Below are positions 47,201 through 57,645 of a stretch of 64,000 bases of DNA, piece by piece. The position numbers were made by a program, and so were the translations under genes. The stretch's first letter is position 1; every line of letters begins with the position of its first letter. Under the pieces are notes generated by a model that ran no database searches, had not been told where the DNA came from, and saw nothing but the letters and a program-made list of their open reading frames with translations. Source of the stretch: Tethya wilhelma (taxonomy: Eukaryota > Porifera > Demospongiae > Tethyida > Tethyidae); NCBI GenBank assembly GCA_964030475.1, contig CAXIPT010000001.1, positions 18,129,178 through 18,193,177 of the forward strand, written 5' to 3'.

Positions 47201-49258
47201 CTTTATGCAGAACTTCTTCCTCGTCTCTTCATCACTGATGCCCAACATGCTGAGCTGGAGGAGCTGGTCATATTGGATCCAACATGGCTGATTCATGTGA
47301 TGCAAAATGTAGTCGAGTTGGATTACCGATCTTCAATTCATGGGAAAGATATCATTCAACTTAGGAAAACCGGCATTGCCTCCAGTAATCTTCTAAAGAC
47401 AGCCTGGTCTGGATACCTCCAAGAACCCAATTCGTTTCATCAGTTCTGCCTCATGTTACAAGCAGAGTGTCTCATTCACCCCATCTCCTTCCATCCCTAC
47501 CCCACAGAGCCACAGGCCTCATCTCCTCCTAAGGATCAGCTCTACCTCGTCCCTGGGAAGCTACCAGACAAGATCGAAGAGGACCCCATTGAGTGCTCCA
47601 GATGGATCACATTCTACTTTGATTTCCAAAAGTTTCTTCCTGATGAGCTTTATCATCGATTCATCTGTCTACTGCTAGCAGAGCTCCAACGACACAAGAC
47701 GATAGACAAACCATATCTCTCCAAGAAGATCTGCCAGTTTAAGAGTGTATACCAATGTCACTGGAGCATAGAGTTTCAGAGAGCACAACACAGATTGAAG
47801 ATTTCTGTACTGTAAGATATTCAATAATTATACTTATATGGTTAGCTATGGCATGCAGGTGTTGCTTTGCAATGCTCATAAGCTACTGGCCGAGTACACA
47901 TGCAAATACATAATTATTTTGTGTATATGTCTACATATGCATGCAGCTCCAGGTCAAGTGACTCAAGAAAGCCGACTGATCTCATAAGCATCATCCATGA
48001 AGATTTTCTTCTAAGGATCTGCACCCTAAGCAACCTAGAAGGGCTTAGTTATGTTGGTGGACCTCTACTAGATTCCTGTGTTCATGAAGTGTGGAAGTAG
48101 AGGCATCATTAGATGTGTATATTACTTTGAAGGGGAGGATAGACCATCAGAATCAGAGTGCCCCAATTGTCTCCAGACCTATGATGTCAACCTACTAATG
48201 TCTGACCAGCTTCAGGTATATTATTATACAGTAGAAGCTCGCTTATCCAAACCTCGCTTACCCAAACCTCGCTTATCCGAACTCTTGATTATCCAAACAG
48301 AACTGGAAGGCCAAATTAATTTTGGTTAATTGGAACAAATCCGAATGGACTCCAACCTCTTTTCTAGTTTGAGACTTATGTATTCATGCACGAGGTCGCT
48401 ATTATTCAAGTTTAATTGAAGAAAAATACAATCTACCAAGTGTTTTGAGATGCTAAAGAGCTAGTAAAACTATCAGGGCTACTGCTAGAGCGGCAAAAAC
48501 AAGCGTAATTTTATCACTTCAGTTATCTGAAACAAATTCAGTTTCTGAATGCTGGAAATTAGTATGCGCCCCAAAGTGTTCGGATAATTGGGGTTCTACT
48601 GTAGAATCACACTGAGATTGGGAGGTTTTCATCATCAATTCAAAGAATTACTGTGTTCGATTCTCACCAATTGCATATGTTAGTGGTTTGTTTGTTTGTT
48701 TTTCTTTACTTGAGTGATGAAAATGTCCTAGCTGGTCTATGATATGCATGCATGACTCTCCACGCATAGAGCTTACATGCTTGCATGAAAGCCAGTAAAC
48801 AAAATACTGAAATAACAAGTTATATGCATGATAGTTGTATATGCGCCAGATAATTTATATGATGTTTATATTGAATGTGCTAACAGATTGGATCCCAAAG
48901 AATGGCAATTTTAAATGCAGGTTTGTAAAATAGCCCAATATAATATATACTTTAATCAGCTTCTATTTGTTAGACTGCATGTACACAATGCGTAATAATT
49001 CACTAATAAGTGCATGCATGCATATTTTTTCTCATTTCAGTTACTGTAGCACATAAAACTCATGATAATATTATGTCTCAACCTTCTGAGGCTACACAAA
49101 ACCAGGAGGTACAAAGTCTCATGCAGTTGTATGATATGTTTTAATAATGGTGTGCTATATTGTTATTCCATGCAGGTTAAATGCCAAGCAATTGGTGGTA
49201 GTATGCTACCAAAATATGAGAATGGTTAGTGGTTAAAAAGCCACATTATTTGTGAATT

Positions 49259-49299
<41 letters not shown>

Positions 49300-50033
49300 A
49301 AGATGAGATACCAAGACCTAAACCCCGACATCTTATGAGCAAAAAAACTTCTGAACAGGATTGTGTTACTCAGATTCAAATTGAGAAATTACCGACTCCT
49401 AGTAATTTTGAGGTACTATAGTATGTTCTCCATAATATGTATATACCAAAGCACCATCTGACATTGTTTATTCTGAATGTATCATTTTTGCAGGCTATAT
49501 CTATGCCTCAGAGTGATGCATCATGTGTGCATATTCCACAACAAGGTTAGTTGTCAAATGAATATATGGATGCCGGTTGCCCACCAATCTTGAAGTTCAG
49601 TCATGATCATCGGACTGCATTTCTATATAATTATGCAGTTTCCAAAGCTGCTGGGGGTGTCCTGCTCCCAACATCCCTACCTCCATTGAATGCTCGTTCT
49701 CTCACCATCATCAAATGGAGGAATGAAGAAGGAAACATTAACCGATTTAGCGTATTCTCCTCAGTCTCTTACAGATGGCGTGAGATAGGGAAAGTACTGG
49801 GCATTGGTTACGGTCCACTGGAGAGCATCTCCAAGAAACACCAGAAAGATCCAGAACTATGCTGTGATGAAGTGTTTAACATATGGCTGGAAGGAGGGCA
49901 GGGCTCAAATCACTATCCTTTAACATGGGAAGGCCTTCTGGAACTATTGAAAGATGTTGGTTTGCCTCAAGAATCAGAAACATTGAAATTAGCATTGATT
50001 AGGCACATTTTTCAGACTAAAAATTACTCTTAA
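35220..50033 (+). CDS. ROCO gene 2: ankyrin, Roc-COR, CxxC module, death domain
   Basis: Exons 35220-35395, 35519-35629, 36267-36383, 36887-36997, 39162-39365, 39488-39589 (ankyrin: DGVTALHIACNKDNLNLVKQ, NGQSALHLAAAHDSAESVKL), 42115-42151, 45176-47134 (Roc), 47211-47811 (COR), 47947-48215 (CxxC module), 48887-48920, 49041-49108, 49176-49224, 49303-49412, 49494-49545, 49639-50033 (death domain, stop TAA). All splice phases agree. Roc: P-loop GEERVGKTS, 374 residues to switch II LDFAGQKEY, G4-like CLVGTHRE. COR: LVILDPTWLIHVMQNVV. Death: YRWREIGKVLGIGYGPLES. The order matches DAPK1 without its kinase; with the kelch exon it becomes kelch-ankyrin-ROCO-death. Expected role: GTP-controlled dimerising scaffold in death or stress signalling. 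A 4-bp insertion at 48085-48088 breaks the frame, with TAG at 48098-48100, so the death domain is lost unless it is an error. Introns are full of mobile elements. Confidence 0.88.
35879..36102. mobile_element. Family A MITE in an ankyrin intron
   Basis: Left ACCGTATAGCGGGTAAACTT, right ATTTACCCGCTAAACGGTA; interior of GCCAAATT units instead of GCGAAAATT, so a subfamily. Confidence 0.8.
37095..37985 (-). mobile_element. Family C repeat in a gene 2 intron
   Basis: Begins at the hairpin GTGTGGCTCGCTTCG (about 37098) and ends ACACACAAAACTTTGCTTAT. Diverged, with extra AT-rich sequence. Confidence 0.65.
38150..38515. mobile_element. Family B inverted-repeat unit
   Basis: Ends pair over about 90 bp: GTGTAGGAATGGGCAGTGCG ... 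GGCACATGACTACTT on the left, AAGTAGTCATGTGCC ... CGCACTGCCCATTCCTACAC on the right. A fragment follows at about 38890-38980. Confidence 0.8.
39722..40095. mobile_element. MITE with GGGGCGGATCCAGG ends
   Basis: Left AGGGGCGGATCCAGGATTCT, right CTGGATCCGCCCCTG; inner ACTGGGGTTG / CAACCCCAGT also pair. About 375 bp, related to 28278-28640. Confidence 0.85.
40125..41110. mobile_element. Family B composite repeat in a gene 2 intron
   Basis: Starts GTACGGTAGTACGTATAGTA and carries the same blocks as 10050-12034 in reverse order. Its right third (40727-41105) is an inverted pair of about 100-bp arms ending GTAGCAAAAATTTCAAAAAA and the complement. Confidence 0.8.
41450..41688. mobile_element. MITE with TAGCCTCGTTCCCAGGCTCT ends
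   Basis: Left TAGCCTCGTTCCCAGGCTCT, right AGAGCCTGGGAACGAGGCTA, exact inverse; inner CGCGAAATCACGTGAATGAC / GTCATTCACATGATTTCGCG also pair. Confidence 0.9.
42152..45175. other. Large intron of ROCO gene 2
   Basis: Donor GTAAGT at 42152, acceptor TATAG ending 45175; the phases of the flanking exons agree. Contains a family C copy (43046-43655). The 43.7-44.9 kb part has a less AT-rich, unique-looking sequence, but no exon or protein family could be supported in it. Confidence 0.6.
43046..43655 (-). mobile_element. Family C repeat, diverged
   Basis: Hairpin GGAGCGTGACTCGCTTCGCT at about 43051 and the block CAGCTGGCAAAGAAACTTG further right; the outer end ACAAATCTTTACTTATAAT is degraded. Confidence 0.7.
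48085..48088 (+). other. 4-bp insertion causing a frameshift in ROCO gene 2
   Basis: Gene 1 reads ...TGTATTCAGTGTGGAAAG (CIQCGK); gene 2 reads TGTGTTCA, then TGAA, then GTGTGGAAGT. Removing the four bases restores the frame through the CxxC module and all later exons. As written, the frame ends at TAG 48098-48100. Confidence 0.85.
48229..48601. mobile_element. pogo/Tigger-like MITE, TA target duplication
   Basis: Left CAGTAGAAGCTCGCTTATCC, right CGGATAATTGGGGTTCTACTG, flanked by TA on both sides. The CAGTAGAA start, TA duplication and TTATCCGAAC motifs are typical of pogo-type Tc1/mariner elements (inference). It lies 13 bp after the donor of the CxxC-module exon. Confidence 0.85.
49260..49297. 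repeat. (CA)n microsatellite at a splice acceptor
   Basis: About 18 CA units ending 5 bp before the acceptor AG of the exon at 49303, taking the place of a pyrimidine tract. Confidence 0.9.
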
Positions 50034-50221
50034 AATAATTATTACGCACTTAGCTATTCTGGTTAATTATCTATGGCTATTCAGTGATTCTTGAAAAAAA
50101 GTTTTTGGTTCTGGTTCTGCATGATCTGAAAACCATTTCACGATCCGGAACAGGGAATGGGAAATACGTTTGATTTCTAATAAAAGCGCGCGTCGACCTT
50201 GGTCAACAAAATACTACTGAG

Positions 50222-52393
50222 ATGTCTGCTGAAGGAGAAGACCCTGTCTTGTCTCTTCAAGATGTTTTAGAGGAGGATCAGCAGCTGGAAGAGACTGCCA
50301 ATGCAGTGCTGGGGGATTCTGATGACACTCAGTGCACATATGCAAAGGTATTGATGTATTGATGATTAAACAAAGCCAAGTATTATCATACACTTGCCTT
50401 GGTGGTTCATACTAGGGTTATGTTGATCGTCAAGCTCTCTATGCATGTGCTACGTGTGTGCCAGCTGGCTCCCCTCCAGCTGGTGTGTGTCTGGCCTGCT
50501 CCCTCCACTGCCATGATGGACACCAGCTCCATGAGCTCTACACCAAGAGGTGAGAGGATTGTGTGGTTCTTCCTTGCTGATCTATAAACTGTCATCTCAT
50601 TTCAGACTCTTTCGCTGTGACTGTGGAAACAGCAAGTTCACCAACTTCACTTGTACCCTAAATCCTGTAAGCAATCTACAACAACACATGGACTTCCATG
50701 TTTAGGCACAGTTTGAAAGTTGTCATCATGACAAAAAGTAGTCTTGAGTCTTTTCAGTCGGCTAACAATGCTAGCTAAAGTCTCCAAGATTGAATATAGA
50801 TTTTTACATTTGCTTTTTTCTCTGTCTAGCACAAAGATGCCTCAAACCCTAGCAACCAGTACAACCATAATTTCAGAGGTCTCTACTGCCGGTGTCACAG
50901 ACCATACCCTGATAGTGAAGATGAGGTATGTAAAAATTAATAGAATATGATGTAATTGTGATGTCATAGTTGATATTCAATACAGGTAGAGGATGAGATG
51001 ATTCAGTGTTGTGTCTGTGAGGATTGGTTCCATTCGAGAGTGAGTCTGGTTCCAGTGAGTCCATTCTGTAATTCATTATCATGTCATGATCTTGTCCAGC
51101 ATCTTGGAGGGACAGTCCCCTCCTCCTATGACGAAATGGCATGTGACTCTTGTATGAAGTCACATGACTTCCTCCACTACTATCAGCTGCACACTGCTCC
51201 AGTGAAAGTGACCAAGGAACCTGACAATGGAAGTACGTCCGATACCACTCAGAGTTCAAAGGTCAATTTGGATGTGACACAAGGTGAATATCAAGAAGAA
51301 CCACCAGCTACTAAAGAGGCCAGCTCTAATGGAGGAGCATCAGCTGTCTCTGATGACCAGGGGGCCTCCCAACCAGAGAGCTGTGAGCTGAAGAGACGGA
51401 GAGCCATGGCTGTTGCCAGTGGTGGGGAAGAGAGAAGAGAGGGAGCTGGCTACTTCTCTGAGCACTGGAGGCTGCAGCTATGTCAGTGTCACCACTGTAA
51501 GGTGAGGCATCTTCAGATAATGTTATGTTAATATTTATATATGTTGAACTTTAAAATCCCAGTATTAATTAATTGTGCAATGAAATTGAGTGTCATGATA
51601 AGTTATCAAAAAAAAATCCACCCATCATTTGCTAATGTTCAGTATTGATGGTTCTGTGCAATGATAAATATCTTGAGTCTATTGTACATATAGCTAATGT
51701 GATTCGTCCATCTGTAATAGTTGCTAATATTGAGTGTTATTCTTCCCTACAGCTTCTCTACAAGGAGTGTGGTGTGTCCTACCTCACTGAGGAGGGGGAC
51801 TCTCTGTCAGCCTACGAGAAGAGAGCAGCCAACAGACCCTCCACCATCGACGCTGGTATGAGTGCTCTGGAGAACACACTGGACAGGGTGCAGCAAGTGG
51901 AGGCCTTCCATCGTAAGTTGTTGTGTTATTGATAGAGGAGGTGCAAGTTAGTGTGATGAACTCAAGCTTGGCACAAGTTGCTACTTAATGTTCGTATTTA
52001 TGTCAATGAGCTCAAGCATACCAATGGCTACCTAATTGGGTGTATTATGATTGTTAGACAGGGTCCAGCACGATAGACCAAAAGTGTGTGAATGGCTTGG
52101 TTATTTGCTTAGCCAATTAAAGTGTTTAGCTGTTTGTTGTCACACCCCCCTGCAGAGTACAATGAGTTGAAGTCGGGGCTCTCTGACTACTTGAAACAGT
52201 TTGCACAAGAAGGAAAGGTAAAGAAACAGTGCTCATACCCACATTGAAATGGTGCTCATTCTTTGTTCTTCTTGTTCTTCCTCAGGTTGTCTCCAAGAGA
52301 GACATTGAACATTTCTTTGAAGGAATGGAAGCTCGTAAGAGGAGACGCCTCAACACAGGGGAGGGAGTGCCCCCAGCTCACTGCCACTTCTGA
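50222..52393 (+). CDS. UBR7: UBR7, putative E3 ubiquitin ligase (N-recognin 7)
   Basis: Eight exons: 50222-50347, 50416-50549, 50606-50666, 50830-50925, 50986-51039 with 51100-51501, 51753-51912, 52156-52217, 52286-52393. Order: acidic start (MSAEGEDPVLSLQDVLEEDQ), UBR-box zinc finger (CATCVPAGS ... CLACSLHCHDGHQLHELY ... FRCDCGNSKF), PHD-like finger (YCRCHRPYPDSEDE ... MIQCCVCEDWFHSRHLGG), low-complexity linker, a conserved region (FSEHWRLQLCQCHHCKLLY ... SYLTEEGDSLSAYEKRAANR) and a basic end (EARKRRRLN). This is the standard UBR7 layout; in mammals UBR7 is nuclear and linked to histone H2B ubiquitination. Introns are short (60-300 bp). It begins about 190 bp after ROCO gene 2 on the same strand and ends tail-to-tail with POLR1C, 245 bp away. 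No defects seen. Confidence 0.95.
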
Positions 52394-52638
52394 GAGAACA
52401 CAAACTTCTTCTGCAATCAATTCTTTCTTCATTGTAGTTGATTCCTCTCACAAGATCACTTTATTTGAACCTGTATGAATACACTCTTGCCTGATATATT
52501 TCTTGTCATAATACTGTACATGTACACCACATGAATGATTGGATCATAAAAGAAAAACAAACAAACAAAATATCAAGAATACATCTTGAAAATATAAATT
52601 ACAGTGAAATTGACATGAATTGTGGCAGCTCTTATTCT

Positions 52639-54341
52639 CTAGCCAGTTAACTTGTCTAGTTCTTGGATGAAGTACTGACATTTGTTCATGAGCACCTTTA
52701 TTGCCTCACTCACCAGTGTGGCAGCTGGCAGCACACCAGTCGACTCCACAGTAACTGCAAACAATGACAACATAGAAACTATCAAACAGCTGATCAATGA
52801 AATCAAGCCTCTCTCTCTACCACTCACATATAAAGTGGTCTCTGACTCGAGAGAGGGAGACACACTCCTTCAGGTCATCGTGTCTGTAGACCTCACGACT
52901 GCAAGTGTCCCTCCGAGGGTTCACCACCTTAGCATAGCGCTGACCATCTTCGGACTTGACAAGTTTGATGACTCCCTTTGAGAAGCACTTGGCCAGTCTC
53001 TTGGCCTGTTCCCCCACCACTGGCCTCGTCAGGGTGATCTCTGGGAGGAGACGGTAGCTGGCTGTTGCTATGGAAAGAGGATTAGGAATCAGGGATAGAC
53101 ATCAGGTAAAGGGTCGTCAAAATGACAGATTCATACACTCATGAATGGCTACACCTTACCTACTGGTGAGAATTTTGCATGATCTTTTCCAATTCCCTTC
53201 ACACACAACATCCGAACATCAATCTCCTGCCACATGCACATATGATAGTCATGTGACAGTCTTGTGAGCTATTGGCACTAACTTACTTGTCCTGGTCTCA
53301 TCTTTGCAATGAGAATATCATCATGAACTGGCCCGATGTCTGGAAGCTACAAACATGGGACATACAGGTGGAGCTATGGTACAAAGACATTGCACAGGTC
53401 TAACTAACCTCATTGGCTTGATTTCCAATTGGAACCCACTGCATGTCAGCTGTTGTGACTGTATATTATGAGAGGACTTGCAGTATTTCAGGCAGTGAGT
53501 GTGAATATAGCTAGTCACCATTTGAGTGGAGGTAGATGTCTTTGGGATTGATGGAATCCTTTGGGGCCTTTGGTTTGTGAGAACACCTCACCTTCAGTTT
53601 GAACTCCAACATGGTATCCTCAGTCGGGTCAGGGAAACTCTCAGCTGCTGAGGATAGAGAGAGAGAGAAAGAGAATAAAAACAGAATTATAGTTTTTCCA
53701 TTAATGATGGAATGATTGGCAGCCTCCACATACTGCTAGCTGTATAAACTTCAATATGAAGCAATGAACTAAGCACAATAACTACACTCCACAATAACCC
53801 CCTGGTCCATCTGCTCCTCGACCTACCTCCCTCTATCATCTTGAAGTGACGGGGGTCGGCTCTGATGGGGAGGAGGCCCAGCCGATGGGCCAGCACCTCG
53901 TCCTGGAGGAGGGAGGTGTTGTTGTTGATATAGACCTTCTCCACGGCCATGGTGGGCACCTCCGCTATGAGGACACGACGGATGGAGTTGGTAATGGCAG
54001 GGTCCACCCCAATCATGTCGAACTCCATGACATCATCACTCACTGTTACCATGGCAACTTGGAAAGTCTATAAGTACGAGAATAACCAACATAATGATCG
54101 TACATCCGTGATCTCATGACGTGTGTGCATGCTTCATTACTTGTTTGAATCTGTCCAGGTCCCAGCTGTCATCAATTCCAGGGTAGTTTCCCGGGAAATC
54201 CGTGCTACGAGTCTACACACAAGAATACGGAAATGAACACTCAGGATACTCTATTCCACTGCCACTCACATTAGAGATGCTGTACTCCTCCAGGCCTATC
54301 CTAGTGCGCCTTTTGAACACTTCATCATCAATACTCGCCAT
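52639..54341 (-). CDS. POLR1C: RPAC1, shared subunit of RNA polymerases I and III
   Basis: Start ATG at 54341-54339 ([20 protein letters not shown]), stop TAG at 52639. Exons include 54270-54341, 54141-54212, about 53826-54068, and further small exons down to 52639. Recognisable blocks: [40 protein letters not shown] and [20 protein letters not shown] (alpha-like motif of the RpoA/Rpb3 family); [40 protein letters not shown]; and the C-terminal dimer part [23 protein letters not shown]1 pairs with RPAC2 to nucleate Pol I and Pol III assembly in the nucleus. Length and order are as in animals; no damage. Flanked closely by UBR7 (tail-to-tail) and the VPS9-RA gene (same strand, 268 bp apart). 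Confidence 0.95.
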
Positions 54342-54609
54342 GATCACAGCTTGGAGGCCACGTGGATGTTGGTGGGCGTCAATTAGAAACAAGAGTGGGC
54401 GGGGCTCAACAATGCAAACTTGAATGCATGGATGGGAATTTGTGCTAGCAATATCTCGTACCATAGGACCATACATAGATGCCGCAGGCTCCATGGGAAC
54501 AAGAACAATAATAACATACAATCGATTCATTGTGTGGGAACATTGAAATATAAATCTGCAACAAAAATCGGTAGTACATGTGACAAAATCATGTGATCTC
54601 AGGTGACAA

Positions 54610-55387
54610 TCATGTGACTGCTGGTGGAAGCAGTGCCTTCCTCTTGTATGCTATGAACTGTTTGGTGGGGGGCGTGGCACCAGAGGAGGGGGCGTGTTTG
54701 AAGCTCTTCTCCAGCGCCCATTGGAGGATGATCTCCTGTGGCTTCTCCTTGTCATCGATGGGCGTGGCCACCCCATTCTCCACCGTGAAGAGACCATACC
54801 TCTCTGGATTGGGGACACGATGGCGGTCAGCTATGATGTCACCTAGAGGGGAGAGGGATTGAGCTACAGTCAGTCTAGAGATCAATAATTGGTTTCAAGT
54901 CACACATGATATAGTATTGGGCAAAAACTTGAGCAGATCAAAAATCAAAAATCTCTTAGAAGGGGTTGAAATAATGGCTTAGATAAAAAATCGCTTAGAT
55001 GAAATCGCTCAGAAAGGGTTAAAAATAGCTTAGATCAAAACTTGGTTAGCAAAATCAGTTTTAACCTTCTGGGCCACTGTAGATATAAGTATGATGTCAT
55101 TGTATCCATGACTGTGTGTGCCAATTGAGAGTATCAATGCTTTACTACAATGGAACACTTCTGATAGTCAGATTTCAATGACAATGAGGGGAAGAAACGA
55201 TCACAGTTCACAGGATTGTTCAAGCAACTCAGGATATATACATTAACAAGGTCCTCTTACATATCTCAGCAGCGGTGATGTCAGGGACTGAGGGGAGGTA
55301 GTAGGCGGAGGAGTACTGGCCTGTGTTCTCGTCCTCAAAGAACACCTTCAGCTCTGTCTGCAGGTTGTTCATGGTGGGCAGCTGCTG

Positions 55388-55445
<58 letters not shown>

Positions 55446-56721
55446 AGAGGCTGCATATGTGTGTGCGTGTTCAAAATTAGAAATCACACAAAAAAAAACT
55501 GTTTCAACATAAATGCTTATAGTATGATATAGCATGCAATCTTGTTGCTACAACCAAAACATCATTTACATTTATTTTGTGTATTTGTGCATTTGTTTTA
55601 CAAGTTTATGCTGAAGATCTTTGAGATTGAAACGTCCATTAAAATCATAAGAGTTTTTTGCTACGTCAAGCTCAAGAATTCCATCTATATTCAACAACGT
55701 AGCAATGAGTCTCTACAACTTTGTTGCTACAAATTTTCCATGGGACTAGAAAAAGCAATTTTCTTAACACCAGCTGGAACTGTTCTCAGTGTACCTCTCT
55801 CCCTACCTGTGGTGCTGGCATGGGTTGTGCCGGGGGTTGGGTCAGCTCCTTGAGGACGTTGACGGCACTGGTGAGGGTGGTGAGGTAGTAGCCCCCCTCC
55901 CCGTTGAAGAGACTCGGGTGGGCCAGCCCCCACATGTACTCCGCCTCTATCTCCGCCCGGTAGAACCCACACTGGACCAACACCCACACAAAGAGAGGGA
56001 GGAAGTCTGAGGAGAGGGAGGGAGACAAAGGGACAGAGGAGAGAAATGGAAGGNAGAACCACAATGTTGGAATACTTAACAGTCAGTGTAAACTTCTATA
56101 CAGACAGAAACCATTAGAGCAACTGTGTGTGTGTGTGTTATCGTGTGTGTGTGTGTGTGTGTGTGTGTTTGTGTGTGTGTCTTGACTCACACCAAGTGGT
56201 CTGTCAAAGAGTGCTTTGGAGGCTGCAACAAGAGAAGCAAAGAAAAAATAATCACTCCACCCCCTCCTCCACCACTGCTCTCACTCACCCTCCTGCCGTG
56301 AGAGGTTGGGGACCAGCCATTGCCCCTCCGTCTGTCTGAGGTAGAGGGCAGCTGTGTTCTTGTCAAAGGGAACCAGCTGGGGGCGAGAAGGTCGGCGAGT
56401 TGTCAAGGCAATTTGAGTTGGTTGGGGGATCACCCTGTAATTAAAGTGGAGATATGAATACAATGTCTGCTAGAGTGAGCCTGCCCCCTCTGGACTATTT
56501 GCATGTAGGAAGGTTAGCAAGAGCACTCACATGCTCTTTCTGAAGTGGACTTGTTCATAATCTCCCAGTCTCTTCTTGTGGTTCTCCAGCACCTACATGA
56601 CAGACACACCTAACATAAAAGCTGAAGCTCATAAAATGTTTTTCAACCAGTGAGGTTGTATCACAAACTGCAGTTTGCATACTCTGAAGTAGTTGCCGTG
56701 TTCTTGCATCTGAACGGCCAT
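54610..56721 (-). CDS. VPS9-RA domain protein, RIN-like Rab5 exchange factor
   Basis: Exons right to left: 56683 up to at least 56721, 56531-56592, 56289-56434, 56193-56222, 55807-56006, 55261-55384, 54610-54842 (stop TGA). The 55807 exon gives DFLPLFVWVLVQCGF, AEIEAEYMWGLAHPS and GEGGYYLTTLTSAVNVLKEL, the core of a VPS9 domain as in RIN proteins. The next two give a Ras-association fold (LKVFFEDENTGQYSSAYYLP ... RHRVPNPERYGLFTVENGV). RIN proteins activate Rab5 on early endosomes under Ras control. The N-terminal part (ALYLRQTEGQWLVPNLSRQE and before) I do not recognise. The start is unsure: MAVQMQEHGNYFR at 56721 is the first ATG in frame, but the frame is open a little further and upstream exons are possible. 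A single N (56054) lies in one intron. Family call good, subfamily inferred. Confidence 0.7.
54940..55060. repeat. Degenerate AAATCGCTTAGAT-like repeat in an intron
   Basis: Several imperfect units (AAAATCGCTTAGATGAAATC, AAATAGCTTAGATCAAAA) resembling the array at 13706-13980. Confidence 0.6.
55391..55442. repeat. (GA)n microsatellite serving as pyrimidine tract
   Basis: About 26 GA units on the + strand, i.e. a (TC)n tract immediately before the CTACAG acceptor of the minus-strand exon 55261-55384. Confidence 0.95.
56054..56054. other. Single-N scaffold joint or ambiguous base
   Basis: Lies in an intron of the VPS9-RA gene; exons on both sides splice in phase, so contiguity here is plausible. 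Confidence 0.6.
56127..56180. repeat. (GT)n microsatellite
   Basis: Two GT runs separated by ATC, in an intron of the VPS9-RA gene. Confidence 0.9.
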
Positions 56722-57307
56722 GAGTGAAGCTTCGCAGCAGAGGTAGCCAGCCTGACAGAGGTACAGCAGCAACAAGAATGGCCTTCTTCTTCTCTGGAGC
56801 AGCTCGCATCAATTTCTCTGCCCAGTTTTTTGCTGTTTGTTCCTTTTTACTTTGATCTAATTATTCGAAAACACCCCGCGTAAGATTTCGTAATAACGCG
56901 ATAACGAGATGCATTTTCAATGATGTAATCCTATGGCTTGTGCATCCCGTTGCGATGGTAACGGCCCGCAATTCTATGCATTTTTCATGACCCTGTCTGT
57001 CTCTGCTGCGTTGGAAGTCGAGTCACATATAAATCGTTTGACGGCTCTGATATTCATATCCTGCAAGTTGGCAACTCGTTTGCTGTAAAGAACTGACAAG
57101 AGAGTCTTTGCAGCTGAAAGACGCTTCAAGGTACGTTTTTTCTTGTTTTTGCCTGAGGTGCTGTTTGAAAATGATTGATGATTGTTGCATATAAAACTTG
57201 CAAAAAGAGTCCCTCAGCATTTAAAACAAAAATTGACATCTGTGTGAACCATTATCTTCTGTGATCACTGCTAGTGTGTTAGTGTGAATGTTTATAAAAT
57301 TTGAATC
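56722..57307. promoter_or_regulatory. Probable divergent promoter region
   Basis: Lies between the first recognised exon of the minus-strand VPS9-RA gene and the start of the plus-strand Rho-GEF. No TATA box was seen. It contains CpG-bearing stretches (GTAATAACGCGATAACG, CCCGCGTAAG, CCCGTTGCGATGG) unlike the AT-rich spacers further left. No supported gene inside. Confidence 0.4.
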
Positions 57308-57599
57308 ATGTGTGAACAGCAATCAAGGATTGAAAATAGAAAATTTGAACTTCCACAGAAAATATTAACAAAGATGACCAGTTTTCGTCACAGAGCTGGG
57401 TCCCTCCTCGCTAGATACCACAGCAGCAGTCCAGTGCTGCTGCCATCACGACCCACTAGCGACTACTTCTCCCCCACCCCTTCCTTTTTCTCAACCTCAT
57501 CTTGTGAGTCCTCCTCCTGCACAGCTGACTCCAATGGCAACACCACCACCAGCACCACATGCAACAGGGACTCCACTCTCGAGGCCTGCGAGGAATTAC

Positions 57600-57645
<46 letters not shown>

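Noticed and set aside
55323..55532. Frames of RERERE or SLSLSL composition
   Set aside because: Translation of the GA microsatellite.
56555..56812. Minus-strand frame starting MRAAPEKKKAILVAAVPL
   Set aside because: Continuing this frame across the donor at 56682 into the next exon gives a stop; the neighbouring frame (MAVQMQEHGNYFR) joins in phase.
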